Shown here in pieces: positions 15,298 to 27,439 of a DNA stretch of 64,000 bases (within the stretch, counting starts at the first letter, position 1; every line of letters starts with the position of its first letter). Made by a program: the position numbers and the translations under genes. The stretch comes from Piromyces finnis (Eukaryota; Neocallimastigomycota; Neocallimastigomycetes; Neocallimastigales; Neocallimastigaceae). The stretch covers positions 482,001 to 546,000 of the forward strand of contig MCFH01000007.1 in assembly GCA_002104945.1 (NCBI GenBank), in the 5' to 3' direction. The notes under the pieces were generated by a model. The model saw only the letters and a list, made by a program, of their open reading frames with translations. It was not told the DNA's origin and made no database searches.

Positions 15298-17198
15298 ATG
15301 ATTGCCATTGGATTTGAAGGTTTGTTAACTTGAAAAACAAAAGAATATAAAAAAATAATAATAAATAATAAATTTAAAAAAAAAGTTTTATAATAATATA
15401 TATATATATATAAAATTAAAAATAGTTATTAAGAATTATTTTTTATTAATTAATAAAATAAAAATTAATAGGAAGTGCAAATAAATTAGGTGTCGGTATT
15501 ATTGAACATACTGAAGATGGACAAGTTAAAATTTTAGCTAATATTAGAGATACTTATAACGCACCACCAGGTGAAGGTTTCCTTCCAAGAGATACTGCTG
15601 AACATCATAGAAGGGTTGTTTTGGATGTTACAAAAAAAGCAATGAAAACAGCAAATGTTACTTCAAAAGATATTGATATAATTGCCTACACTAAAGGTAT
15701 AATAATGATAATAGAAATATTATTGTATCATCAGAGTGTATATAACTTAATTTTAAACAATAATTTATTAAAAATAATAATAATTATAATTAGGACCAGG
15801 AATTGGTGGTCCATTAGTATCAACTGCTGTTGTTGCAAGAACTTTATCATTATTATGGAATAAGCCAATTGTTGGTGTTAATCATTGTATTGGACGTAAG
15901 TAAATTTTACTATTTTAAATTAAATTAAAAATATACATGCTTTTAAATGTTAAATTTTAAAATATTATTTATTGATTTTCCCACAATTTTAAATTTATAT
16001 AACTAAATTAATTTTGAAAGATATTGAAATGGGACGTGAAGTAACAAAAGCCACAAATCCTGTTGTTTTATATGTCAGTGGTGGTAACACACAAGTTATT
16101 GCCTACTCAGAAAAAAAGTAATTATTTCAAATATTTCAAATAGTCAAAAATTTTAAATAACACCATAATAAAATAAAATAACATTTTATTGCAATTATGA
16201 TAAAAAAAAAAAAAAAGAAGAAGAAGGGGAACAGTATTTAATAATAAATTAACAATACATTTATTTTTTATAAAAGGTATAGAATTTTTGGTGAAACTAT
16301 TGATATTGCTGTCGGTAACTGTTTAGATAGATTTGCAAGAATTATTAAATTATCAAATGACCCAAGTCCTGGTTATAATATTGAACAAGAAGCAAAAAAG
16401 TAATTGATAATTAATAATTTATCATTCCATTATTATTAAAAGCATGAAATTAATAATTATTGCAAATTTAATAAAACAAAAATTATAAATTTTTTTTATG
16501 TAGAGGAAAGAAATATCTTGAACTTCCATATTCAGTTAAAGGTATGGATGTATCATTCTCTGGTATTTTATCTTCTATCGAAACTCTTGCTAAAAATCAA
16601 TTAAAAAATGGTGAATGTACTCCAGCAGATCTTTGTTTCTCATTACAAGAAACTGTTTTTGCTATGTTAGTTGAAACTACAGAAAGAACTATGGCACATG
16701 TTGATTCTAATGAAGTTTTAATTGTTGGTGGTGTTGGATGTAATTTAAGATTACAAGAAATGATGCAATCTATGGTTGAACAAAGAGGTGGTAAATTATT
16801 TGCTACTGATGATAGGTAAATACTGTATACTTTATAAAGCCCCATCACTATTATTATCATTATATAATATAGCTTCCATTTTATATTTTTGATAATTAAT
16901 TATTAATAATTATTTATAATACTCAATGTAGATTCTGTATAGATAACGGTGCAATGATTGCTCATACTGGTCTTCTTATGTATAAGCATGGATCAGAAAC
17001 TCCATTCGAAGAAACCTATTGTACACAAAGGTGAGTTTTAAATGAAAATTAAAAAATAGATAGTAATCTAATTTTTATTAAATGATGATAAATAACAACA
17101 AAATTATTAACTCTGGTATTTTTTTTTCTTGTTATTTATTTTTTGAATATTTCTACAGATATAGAACTGATGAAATCATAACTACTTGGAGAGATTAA
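15298..17198 (+). CDS. KAE1: KAE1/OSGEP, tRNA N6-threonylcarbamoyladenosine synthesis protein (KEOPS subunit)
   Basis: Predicted eight exons: 15298-15319, 15472-15696, 15794-15895, 16021-16117, 16277-16399, 16504-16815, 16932-17030, 17159-17198, giving 339 aa, the normal length for cytosolic OSGEP. It transfers threonylcarbamoyl to A37 of ANN-decoding tRNAs as the catalytic subunit of KEOPS. Visible conserved blocks in order: [12 protein letters not shown] at the N-terminus, the HHRRV and NHCIGH metal-ligand regions, [77 protein letters not shown] and a C-terminal TQRYRTDE...WRD. The first exon is only 22 nt, but its MIAIGFEG start matches the family N-terminus, which fixes the start codon. 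All key regions are intact, so it should be active. The mitochondrial paralogue (Qri7/OSGEPL1) is unlikely because there is no targeting extension. Confidence 0.97.
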
Positions 17199-19870
17199 TT
17201 ATATTAATATTTACATTTGCAATATATAAAGAAAAAAAAAATACATTTAATATATACCCAATATGACAAATAAAAAAATTTTTTTTCATAAAACTACAAA
17301 TCAAATATTATATATAGTATATATATATATATAACCAACTTTGAAAACATGACTATTTGTTATTGAAGATTAAGAATGTAAATAATACATATTAAATAAA
17401 ATAAACAATAAAAATAGATAAAATGCTACATTATCAAGAATAAATATAATATTAGATGTAGGAATAATATATTCTGAAAGAAATTTTATCAAAGTACAAG
17501 TTTAATATACAATAACAATATGTAAATAGTATACGTTTGATAATACTATTTATTGTATCATTGTTTATTTTTTTTTATTATGTATATAAAAGTTATAATT
17601 AAATTTTCAAATAAATATTTTTAACTTTAAATTGTAAAGTTTTCGATGATTGTTATTATAATTCATTTAATTTCTTATTTAACACTTTTAACTATTTATT
17701 AATTTATTTACATTAAATATTATACTTTTTTTTTTTTTTTTCCACTATTATTTAGAAAATAAAATATATAAAGTTAAACTTTACCTATATTTTATTAAAT
17801 AAATAAATAAAAAAAAAAGACTTTAAGTTGTAATTTTTTCTTTCTATTTTTTATATTTAAAGTTTAAATATTTGCTGCTGCTGCAACATTGTTAAAGTTT
17901 TTTTTTTTAAACAAAACAAAATAAAAACTTAAAATGAAAGATAATACAAAACAAATCAATAAATTGTTGATGTAATTGCATTTTCTAAAAAAAAAGATAC
18001 TTTAGAATATATTCATGGTATATAAAGATATATATTTTTTATAATAACAAAAAAGAAAAAAAAAGGCAGTTTTATATATAGTTTAATTTCTATATTACAT
18101 TAATACTATAAATAAATATATTTTTTAATAATTATTTCTTTAGTATAATACTTTTGGAATTAAAATCATAATTTTCATTAATTTTTTTTTTAATATAAAA
18201 TTTATAAAATTAGTGAAATAGAACATTACATTACAAAAATAGAGGCATTATTTATTAATTATTATTAATATAAAATATTTTTTGTTTAAACAATCTCTTT
18301 TACTTTTATTATTTCTCTTTTCTCTTTTACTTTTAATTAATACATAAAAGTATTTAATTATTTTATTTTACTTTATGTTTTAGTTCGTTTTTAATTTATT
18401 AAATCTTAATTTATAATATTTTAATTATAATTTTAATTTATTTTTTATTTTATTTTTTTTTAAAAAAATCCAAAAAAAAAAAAAAAAAATTAATATAAAT
18501 TAATAAAATCAAATATTAATATATATTTTAACTTTATAAATTTTTTAAGATTTATGTATTACACAACACAAGATTTAAAAAAAAAAATGAGTAATATGTG
18601 ACTTTTAACGCAAAGTAAAAATAATCAAAAATGTGGAAAGGATAATAATGATAACAATTAATCATAATAGAAATTAAGTATAATTTTTATTTCCATATAT
18701 AAAATTAGTAGATTATATTTATTTTCTATATTTTTTACTTAAACACTTTGAGAGAATAAAAAAAAATTAGTTATAGAAATGAAATTAAACAAAATAAAGT
18801 ATAAAGATATTTATTAATAAGAATTATAGTATATTATTATAAATGTAAAATAATAATAATTAATGTTTTTTTTTAAACTTTAATTTTATTCTTTATATAT
18901 AAATATTAATTAAATATTTTAAAGTATTTTTTTTTAAAAAAAAAAACTATATAAAAAAGTGTTGATGGAACCTTTTTTTTTCTTATTAATATATAAAGAA
19001 TTAAAAATTAAATTTAAATAAGAATAAAAAAAAAGCATAAAATTATAATGAGTGAAGAATGAAATGATATTTTATTAAAGTTATATGTATATAGCAGTTG
19101 TCAATATTTTCTTTTATAAATAGAAAAAACAATAGTTGATATATACATATAACAATTATAATAAAAATAAAAATTAAATTTATTTCATTATTCTTTATTA
19201 TGAAATAAGTATTTTGTATATATATTACTTATTATTTTATATAATAAAATTAGTTTATTTTAAGTCTAATAATATTTAAAAAAAAAGTATAATTTAATAC
19301 TTTAGCTATATTCTTCATAAGTACCATATATAAGAACAAAATCAAACAGTTTACATATTTAATTCTTGTAGTATCATTCAAAAAAGATATAAAAAAGATA
19401 TTAAAAAAACATTCCCTCAAAACTTAAAATGTTTTTTTCTTCTTTTTTTTGGATAAAATAAAACAAAGAGAAATAATAATAAATTTTGACATATCAAATA
19501 TAAAAAAAAATAATAATAATAAAAATAATAATAATAAAAAGAACGGTGAACAACAAATCAAACCATTAATCAAATAATAACTTATTTAAGTTTGTAAATA
19601 TTCTAAAAGTAATAAATAATAATAGTATAAAAAATCAAAAATTGTTTTTACTTAATCTCTGTAAATATTTCTTTGTTATCTTTTAATTAATAATAAATTA
19701 GTAAAAAAAAAAAATAATAATAACATAAAAATAAAAAAAAGTATTTAAAAAATACAAAAAATATATATATAACAGAATAAAAAAAATATAAACTATTTTA
19801 AAAAAAATTGTAAATAATAATAACAAGTCAAAACATAAAACTATCAAATATTGAAGAATAAGTAATAAAA
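17199..19870. other. Large AT-rich intergenic region
   Basis: About 2.7 kb of very AT-rich DNA with many A/T runs. I scanned both strands for composition change, protein-like frames and terminal repeats and found none I can defend. Confidence 0.55.
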
Positions 19871-20581
19871 ATGGCATTAGATGCAAATGAAAATAAGTCA
19901 TATTATCGCTGCTTTATATGTTGGGATGATATAGAGTTCGAAGATTCTTCTACTAAAATTGTATCAGCATGTAATTGTATATCAACTGATTTTAAGTATA
20001 CTCATAAGGAATGTCTTAATTTATGGATAAATCAGAATAAGCGTTCAGAATTGAAATGTCAAGTATGTAATTCATGTTATCATGTAAAAAAAGTTTTAAA
20101 ACCATTTAAAAAAATATATATGGAAAATTGGAAAAAAATAAGTTGTTTTTTTATTAGTTTAATTCTTATTAATTCAATTGTTTTAACAATATATATACGA
20201 TGGAGTAAAAAACTTGAAAGTATAAATTATGCTAATTATTTTTATTCAAGTGATATAGAAGATAGTGAAACTATAAATAGTTTTAATGAATGGTTCAATA
20301 GTATTGATGAAAGAGAAAACTTTATAGAAGATTACTTTAGTGAAATTTCCTTTGGTCGCATATTCCAAAATATATACTGTAATTTTTCTTTTATCATAGT
20401 ATTTATAAATACCGTAATTTTGGTATTCGCTTTTTATCATGAAATAGAAAATTTTGTTGAATATTCTATTGATGAAAAATATGAATATAAAAAGCATTTC
20501 AAATTATCTAACCATCATTCAATTGAAAATAAAGAAGATACTTTCAGTAATTATGAATATCAAAAAATAAGAGTTATTTAA
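19871..20581 (+). CDS. RING-CH (MARCH-like) membrane protein, probable E3 ubiquitin ligase
   Basis: Single-exon frame of 236 aa. The N-terminus carries a C4HC3 RING-CH (RINGv) zinc-binding domain: Cys14 and Cys17 (CFIC), Cys34 and Cys36 (CNC), His45 and Cys48 (HKEC), Cys63 and Cys66 (CQVC). It is followed by two hydrophobic segments at about residues 92-110 and 170-190 separated by an acidic loop. This is the layout of MARCH-type ubiquitin ligases of endomembranes, which recruit an E2 through the RING-CH face and ubiquitinate membrane proteins. A Trp four residues after the His/Cys pair also fits the family. The ATG at 19871 is chosen because the domain begins 13 residues later. Substrate unknown. 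Not obviously linked to its neighbours. Confidence 0.82.
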   Translation: MALDANENKSYYRCFICWDDIEFEDSSTKIVSACNCISTDFKYTHKECLNLWINQNKRSELKCQVCNSCYHVKKVLKPFKKIYMENWKKISCFFISLILINSIVLTIYIRWSKKLESINYANYFYSSDIEDSETINSFNEWFNSIDERENFIEDYFSEISFGRIFQNIYCNFSFIIVFINTVILVFAFYHEIENFVEYSIDEKYEYKKHFKLSNHHSIENKEDTFSNYEYQKIRVI

Positions 20582-21734
20582 AATTAATTTTGATATTATG
20601 TTGAATAGCACAAAATTAAGAAATTATTTAATATTTATATTTTTAAATATAAATAAATTACTCTTTCCATATTATATATATTTATAATATATATATATAT
20701 AGCATAATATAATATTTTTTTCTAAAGATAGTGATAGTAACTATCTATATTACTTTATATTTTCAAATAACATTAAATAAGCGTAAACACAAGATTTTAT
20801 TGTAACTAATTCTATCTTTTATAATAATGATATATAATTTAAACATATTACATTTCCATAATACTTTCATTAATATATAAGAATTTGATTCTAGTTAATC
20901 AATATATAATATGTATAATATGAAATATATTCTTATACATTGGACAATGATTATTTATAGCACATTATAAAAAAAAAAATATATGATGACTTTAAATGAA
21001 TGAAAACTAGCTTTTTTTTTTTTCTATTTGCTCGTAATTCATTAATTTATATAGTTTGTTTTAATCAATAAGCATTCATTACTGAATATTACAATTTAAA
21101 TTTAATTTTTAGTTTTTTAAATATAATTTTAAAAAAAATAAAAAAAAAATTAAAAAATAAAATAAAAAAAAAAAAAAAGGAAGCCTATTTAAAAGTAATA
21201 AATAATCAAAAGAATTAAAACAATGAAATAATTTTACAATTTTTTTCTTTCATATTCATTCCTTTTTTTCGTCCTTTTTTTCTTGCTATTTATAAAACTT
21301 TTTAATCCTTTATAAAAATTTTAACAACTTTTAAATAAGTTTAGTTTTAATGAATTAATACAATTAAACAAAAACTCTAAGAGTAAAATTGTTATAAATA
21401 TATGTTAACTCTATTACTGATATATATATATTCTTTTTTCTTTTTTTTTTTTGTATTAAGAGTTAATAATTGAAACAATAATTATAGATCTATATCTTTT
21501 TGTTATTATTATATTTCTTAATTTTAAATTTCTTTAAAAGCATTAATCAATGCAATTTTTTTTTTTAGACTAGGAAGAGAATACACATCTTTTATTTATT
21601 TATTTATTTAATTTGTGATATTACATAATATTAGGTTATAATACATATTGATATAATAAATAATAAATAAAAATAATAAAATATATATAAATAAAAATAT
21701 AAATATAAAATAATATAAAATAATTATTTTAAGT
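20582..21734. other. AT-rich intergenic region
   Basis: Region between the RING-CH gene and the GC-richer island at 21.74 kb. Only A/T homopolymers and AT tracts are visible. Confidence 0.5.
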
Positions 21735-22190
21735 TGCATAAAAGTTCAATGAACTCTATAATTTGTACTGTGTGGGATTGGTCCCTACCTAATAAATTAA
21801 ATGAAATAATATAAAGAAGTAACATCAGGTATGATAGTGTGGTGTCCACTAAACCCTCCCATGAGTTCATAATGTTTTCATTTGAAGAAATACTAACATT
21901 GAACCCTGTGTACGGAACACTGAGAATGTTCCTTTGCTATATCAGTACGACGTCGGCGCTCTTGATTTTACATTAGGTGTCTTACTAAACCTATCAAAAA
22001 GTAGCCTCATAGAGCTACTAATGATAGGGATTGTTTTAGTAAGAAAAGCCGCGAGACCTTCTACATATGGAACATGAGACCCCGATGAATTGTAAAGCTG
22101 TTCATTCAAATGTCTTTGTTTCGCCTTATCGATTTGTAGCTCATCATAAGCTAAAATTCCACCAAGAAGGAACGTAAAAATATAGTTATA
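21735..22190. other. Unclassified GC-richer island with strong RNA-like secondary structure
   Basis: About 455 bp that stand out sharply from the surrounding near-pure A/T, with words such as GACGTCGGCGC and AAGCCGCGAGACC. A three-tier hairpin spans 21981-22043: 21981-21989 pairs with 22035-22043, 21990-21996 with 22022-22028 and 22000-22005 with 22014-22019, around an 8-nt loop. Smaller perfect stems lie at 21914-21932 and 21743-21755. On the - strand a frame with no ATG at its beginning (about 22190 down to 21950) reads as a plausible protein segment of about 80 residues ending at a stop. Candidates are a structured non-coding RNA gene, or a remnant of a mobile element or other acquired DNA. 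I cannot match it to SRP, RNase P/MRP, a spliceosomal RNA or rRNA by eye. Confidence 0.5.
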
Positions 22191-23145
22191 AATTGTTCAA
22201 TGTAATAGAAAATAAAAAAATCATTAAATAATTATTTCATTATTTTAGAATTACTTATTTTCAACCGAAGCTGTTAATATATTGTTAATATATACTTTAG
22301 AAAATAATAAGTACTTTATTTTTCTATATTTTTGTAATCTATTTCTCAATAATAATAACAATGCTTTTTGATATAACAAATTATATAGGAATTAAGTGAA
22401 AAAGCTAATGATCTATATATTAGGCTTTTTAAAGGTTGTAATCTAATTGCCTAAAGAATAGTTTTTTGTTAAAGTTTTTTTTTATTCTAATAAAGATATA
22501 GTTTTTATTTTTAATTTTAGAATTTTAGTATTTTTTTAATATTAATTATCATTACTCTATTTCTAGCTCTTTAACTATCATTTATATTACACATTTCATT
22601 ATTACATAATTGCTTTTACTCTCTAGTTACTCTTTGAGTTGTTTTGTAATAAAAGCTTGCTTTTTTAATTATAATCCTTTAAAGATTTATGTTAATATAT
22701 AATAACAATATATTAAAGTATATTCCCTTTGAATAGATGTTTAAATTAAATAATGAAATTAAAATCTGAAATAAAATAATATGTGTAACGTTAAATTATA
22801 TATATTGTTAATTCAATTGATTATATTCCATATATATTAATAAATTAAGAATTAGAAAATCCTTTCATAAAAATAAACCTTAATTTATAATAAAATATAA
22901 ATTAAAAAAAAAATTATTATTAAAAATTCCTAAATTTCATCAACACTAATTATTCAAATTTTAATAATAAAAATACTAGTTTTTTTTTTTTTTTTCTTTA
23001 CAAATTAAATAATAAAAAAAAAAAAAGAATTAAAAGAAATTAATAATCAATATAATAAATAATTGTAGATTAGATAAATATATATAGTAAAATATATATA
23101 TATACAACCTTATAGATTAATAAATAATATAGATTATAAATAAAA
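22191..23145. other. AT-rich intergenic region
   Basis: A/T-rich spacer before the DCATI-repeat gene, with no recognisable gene. The final 200 bp presumably hold its promoter. Confidence 0.5.
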
Positions 23146-25714
23146 ATGTTAGCTAATGAATTAAAAAAAGCAGAAAGTAACAGTAGAAATAAACAATTAG
23201 AAGCAGAAATTGAAATGCTTGCCAATGGAATTAAAGAAAATAGAAAATCTGTAAAATCTACTTCTTCTTTATCTAAAAACTATAAATCCACCCTTCCAAA
23301 GAGATCAGTTAATACTGGTGCTACTACTTCAAAATCAAAAATTTCTTCCAATTATGGTGTTAAAAAACCAGGATCTGCAAGTAATTCTGTATCAAGTGGA
23401 TACAAAACTACTGCCCATACTTATGGTCATTCAGCTTCTCATATAATTTCAACCACTAGAAATGCTAATAGTAAACCAACTATTAAAACCAATAAGACAT
23501 CTAAAACCCTTTCAACTTCCTCTAAAACTAGCTCTAAATCTAGTCCAAAATCAACTACAAGATTATCAACAATTACCAAAACTAATACAACTTCAACTAC
23601 AAAAAGTAATTATTCCATAGTGATTAAAAAAAAAAAATACGCAGTTGAATATAGTAGAATAGAATGCAGAATATATCCCTCTAAAATTTTATAAATTATT
23701 ATTTAGAAATATTATTATCATAATAATTCAAATGTTTAAAAAATAAATATATAAATATAAAAATTAATTATATATTAATATATATACATCCTATATATTT
23801 TATCAATAATGAATAGAAACAACTACTAGAACTGTTGCTCCATTAAAACACAGAAGACTTAGTAAACCACCAACTTTATCTGATAGTGATATAATTGAAA
23901 AGCAAACTTCTGAAATTGCTTCCTTAGAAAATAAATTAAAAGTATGGTTTAATATCCTGATTTTCTGTTTTGCTTTTTTAAATATAATTCAAAAAAATTT
24001 ATTAATAAACTTTAATTGTAAAATTTAATATTATTATATAGGAATTAACAGAAAAATATTTATTATTAGAAGAATCTGCTTTACTTTACCAAAATGATAA
24101 AATTAGCAATGACTGTGCTACTATTGCAAGTCAAAATAAATACATTTCTGAATTAGAACAAGCTAATCAACCAAAGATTGCTGCTGATTGTGCCACCATT
24201 AATGAATTAATGAAGCAAATCAATCAACCAAAGATTGATGCTGACTGTGCTACTATTAACGAATTAATGAAGCAAATTAATCAACCAAAGATTGCTGCTG
24301 ATTGTGCTACTATTGCTAATCAAAACAAGCATATTGCTGAATTAGAAGAACAAATCAATCAACCAAAGATTGATGCTGATTGTGCCACCATTAATGAATT
24401 AATGAAGCAAATCAATCAACCAAAGATTGCTGCTGATTGTGCTACTATTAACGAATTAATGAAGCAAATCAATCAACCAAAGATTGCTGCTGACTGTGCT
24501 ACTATTAACGAATTAATGAAGCAAATTAATCAACCAAAGATTGCTGCTGATTGTGCTACTATTGCTAATCAAAACAAGTATATTACTGAATTAGAAGAAC
24601 AAGTTAACCAATTAACTTCCAAGCTTTCAATTAAAAGTATTTCAAGAGAAGTTTCACAAGTTAAAATTGAAAATGATTGTGCCACAATTGCTGCTCAAAA
24701 CGAGCAACTTAGATTAAAGGATCAAGAAATTGAACAATTAAAACAACAAATCTTACAATTATCAGCTTCAAAGATTTCAAATAATTGTGCTACAATTTTA
24801 GAACAAAATAAAATCATTGAAGCTCAAGATAAAGAAATTAAGGCCCTCAAATCCCAACTTGAGTCAGTTAATACCAGTTCTAAGATTTCAAATGATTGTG
24901 CTACTATCAATGAATTAATGAAGCAAATTAATCAACCAAAGATTGCTGCTGACTGTGCTACTATTAACGAATTAATGAAGCAAATTAATCAACCAAAGAT
25001 TGCTGCTGATTGTGCTACTATTGCTAATCAAAACAAGCATATTGCTGAATTAGAAGAACAAATCAATCAACCAAAGATTGCTGCTGACTGTGCTACTATT
25101 AATGAATTAATGAAGCAAATTAATCAACCAAAGATTGCTGCTGATTGTGCCACTATTGCTTCCCAAAATCAACTTATCAGTGAATTAAAAGAACAACTTC
25201 TTCAAAAAGATAGAGCTGTTACTTCTAAATCAGATAAAATTGAAAATGATTGTGCCACTATTTCTAACCAAAATGAAACTATTAATAAATTAAAAAAATC
25301 ACTCGAAGAAGTATGTAGATATATGTATATAAAGTTTTATAAAATATTATTATACTAATCATCATTTATTTTTTTTTATCTTAATTTTCTCAGGTTACAT
25401 ACGATAACCAAGCATTACGTAGTAATAATCAAGTTTTACATGATGATATTAAAGATTTAGAAGTCATTCTCAGTCAACTTCGTATTACCTATTTCTCCGA
25501 AAGAAACAGAACTGATTCTTTAGTTGTAAGTTTTATAAAAATTACAAATAAAATATAAAATATATCAATATATTAAAGTATTCTATTCCAACAACACGTT
25601 ATAACATTAATAATTTAACATTACTTTTATATATATATATAGCAAACTATTAGTCAACTTAAGAGAGAAAATTCTCAACTTTCCTCTGACCTTGAAGCTT
25701 TAAAGAATAACTAA
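23146..25714 (+). CDS. KIxxDCATI repeat protein with a frame break near the 3' end
   Basis: Predicted exons 23146-23605, 23817-23941, 24042-25310, 25394-25526 and 25643-25714. The first exon encodes a Ser/Thr/Lys-rich basic segment. Exon 3 encodes a helical region with 16 copies of a KIxxDCATI-type motif separated by short Gln/Glu/Leu-rich stretches; unit lengths are mostly 19 or 26 residues, and a NQP in many units should break the helices. Exons 4-5 encode a typical coiled-coil end. In the sequence as given, a run of four A at 25500-25503 shifts the frame, so translation stops at TGA 25514-25516 (about 658 aa). The last exon is open only in the shifted frame. No catalytic domain or signal peptide is seen; a scaffold or cytoskeletal role is a guess. 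Confidence 0.7.
24102..25300 (+). repeat. In-frame 57/78-bp tandem repeat array (DCATI modules)
   Basis: Units of 57 bp (19 codons, INELMKQINQPKIAADCAT) and 78 bp (26 codons, with ANQNKHIAELEE inserted) alternate. Many are identical at DNA level apart from one or two silent changes, which points to recent expansion by unequal exchange. More diverged units flank them. Every unit preserves one cysteine in DCATI or NCATI. Confidence 0.9.
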
Positions 25715-26345
25715 ATCAGATGAAAAAAGGAAAAAAGAATTAAATATAGACAAACTATAATAATACCATTTTTAAAAAAATATTGTTAAATAAAAGGGGG
25801 AAGGGAAATGAATTAAAATCATCATATAAGAAAGAAAAAAAAAAAAAAAAGAAATAGAAATAGAAATATCAAATAATTCAATCATCCTTTTGGAACAATA
25901 TTTTACAAAATATAATTAATTTATTCAAAATGATTAATTATTAAAACCTTTTTTTATTTTTTTAAAAAAAAAAAAAATTAAATAATTTATAATCTTTATA
26001 ATATTAATACTCTTTTAATTCTTAATATTAATATAAACATTTACAATTAAATTAATAGAGAAAAGGCAAAAAAAAAAAATTTTTTTATTTTTACCTTTTC
26101 CGTTGTCTACCTAAGTAATAATTTTTTTTTTTTTTTTTATAATTTTTAAAAAAAAAATAAAGATATAAATATTATATAATAACTTTGAATATTGTATGTA
26201 TTATATTTTTGAAATTTAAATTTGAAAAAAGAGAAATTCAGTTTTCTTATTAATTTTTTTTTTCCTGTTAGGTATTGCTTTAATGAAAATAGTAATGTAA
26301 TTTTCATTTTGGTTATTTCATTATTGTATAATTTAATGATCTCTC

Positions 26346-26376
<31 letters not shown>

Positions 26377-26866
26377 ATAGCAAAATGTTTTTCCATTTAA
26401 TAGCAACATAAAAGAATTAAAAATATAAAATTATTAAATAATTCATATATCAATATATGTAAAAGTTTGTTAAAGTTTTTTACTTTTTTTTTTTATTAAG
26501 AAAAAAAAAAAAAAAAGTTGTAAAATTATTTTTCTTATACTCTAATAAAAAAATATAAAAAATTAGTCTTTTTCTATATTTATTATCATTATTATAATTT
26601 AATGTCAAAATTATAATCAATTTTTAGGTTTAGCAAGTTAAAGGAAAGCAATATTTTTTTTTTAAAAAAAAAAAGGATAAAATATTGGATTATAATACCA
26701 ATGATAAAATAATAGTAATTGTTTTTTTTTTTTAATATTTATTTTATTTATTAATGAATTTTATTATACATAAATGGTTATCTTTGTTGTTGTTGTTTAA
26801 ATTACAATATTTATACAAAAAAAATAATACATTTATTTTATAATTTACTTATTAATTTTTATTTAA
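25715..26866. other. AT-rich intergenic region
   Basis: Convergent spacer between the repeat gene (+) and the Cys-rich gene (-). It has long A and T runs at 25837-25850, 26120-26140 and 26347-26370 and no gene that I can support. Confidence 0.55.
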
Positions 26867-27439
26867 TTAAAATAAGAAAATTGTTGAAATTAAACCAATT
26901 AATAAGATGCTGGCAATCTTTAAGGAAGCATTTGAAAGAGCGCCACTACAAATATTACTGAGTTCATCTAATTGCTTCTTTTTTTCATCATATTTTTCAT
27001 CATTTTTATCAAGAGTGCTATAATATAATTCTTTTAAATTTTTTTCATAATGCTTTTGACATTTGCTACAATTTTCTATTAAAGTTCCATTACTAATTTT
27101 AACTTTAAGAAGTTCATCATAACAGTAAACACCACCATCTTTTGCACAAATAAGACTTTTCATTAATTCTCCCATTTGTAAAGTAGTAGATAAAATTTTA
27201 GAAATATCGTTTGAATAATTTTTGTTTCCTTTCCATGATTCTTTCATACAGTCTTCATAATCATTTCTTACGTTTTTACAAATATCTAATGGACATTGGG
27301 ATTCAGCAGTTTTTGCGCCTATACCAACTACTCCTTGAATAGATCTTATACATTCCTCAAAATTACTTTTATCACATTTATCTGCTTTGATAAATGCAAT
27401 ACTAGCAACAACTAAAAAGAATAAAGTGTAGAATTTCAT
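26867..27439 (-). CDS. Small secreted cysteine-rich protein, probably GPI-anchored
   Basis: Single-exon frame of 190 aa. Residues 1-19 form a classical signal peptide (hydrophobic core after MKFYT, cleavage likely near KA-D20). The mature part has 10 cysteines, one NGT and one NCS glycosylation site and a charged Lys/Glu/Asp helix at about residues 130-155. The C-terminus ends in a hydrophobic stretch of about 17 residues after a small-residue patch (SGALSNAS), the layout of a GPI-attachment signal. I recognise no named domain. A cell-surface protein, perhaps lineage-specific, is the most that can be said. The ATG is the first in frame and directly opens the signal peptide. Confidence 0.78.
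   Translation of the reverse strand: MKFYTLFFLVVASIAFIKADKCDKSNFEECIRSIQGVVGIGAKTAESQCPLDICKNVRNDYEDCMKESWKGNKNYSNDISKILSTTLQMGELMKSLICAKDGGVYCYDELLKVKISNGTLIENCSKCQKHYEKNLKELYYSTLDKNDEKYDEKKKQLDELSNICSGALSNASLKIASILLIGLISTIFLF

Noticed and set aside
21735-22190. SRP RNA, RNase P/MRP RNA, U snRNA or rRNA fragment
   Set aside because: None of the diagnostic words I know for these RNAs is present, so I left the island unclassified.
24102-25300. Regular repeats as a CRISPR-like array
   Set aside because: The repeats are in frame, directly adjacent and encode protein modules; the host is eukaryotic.
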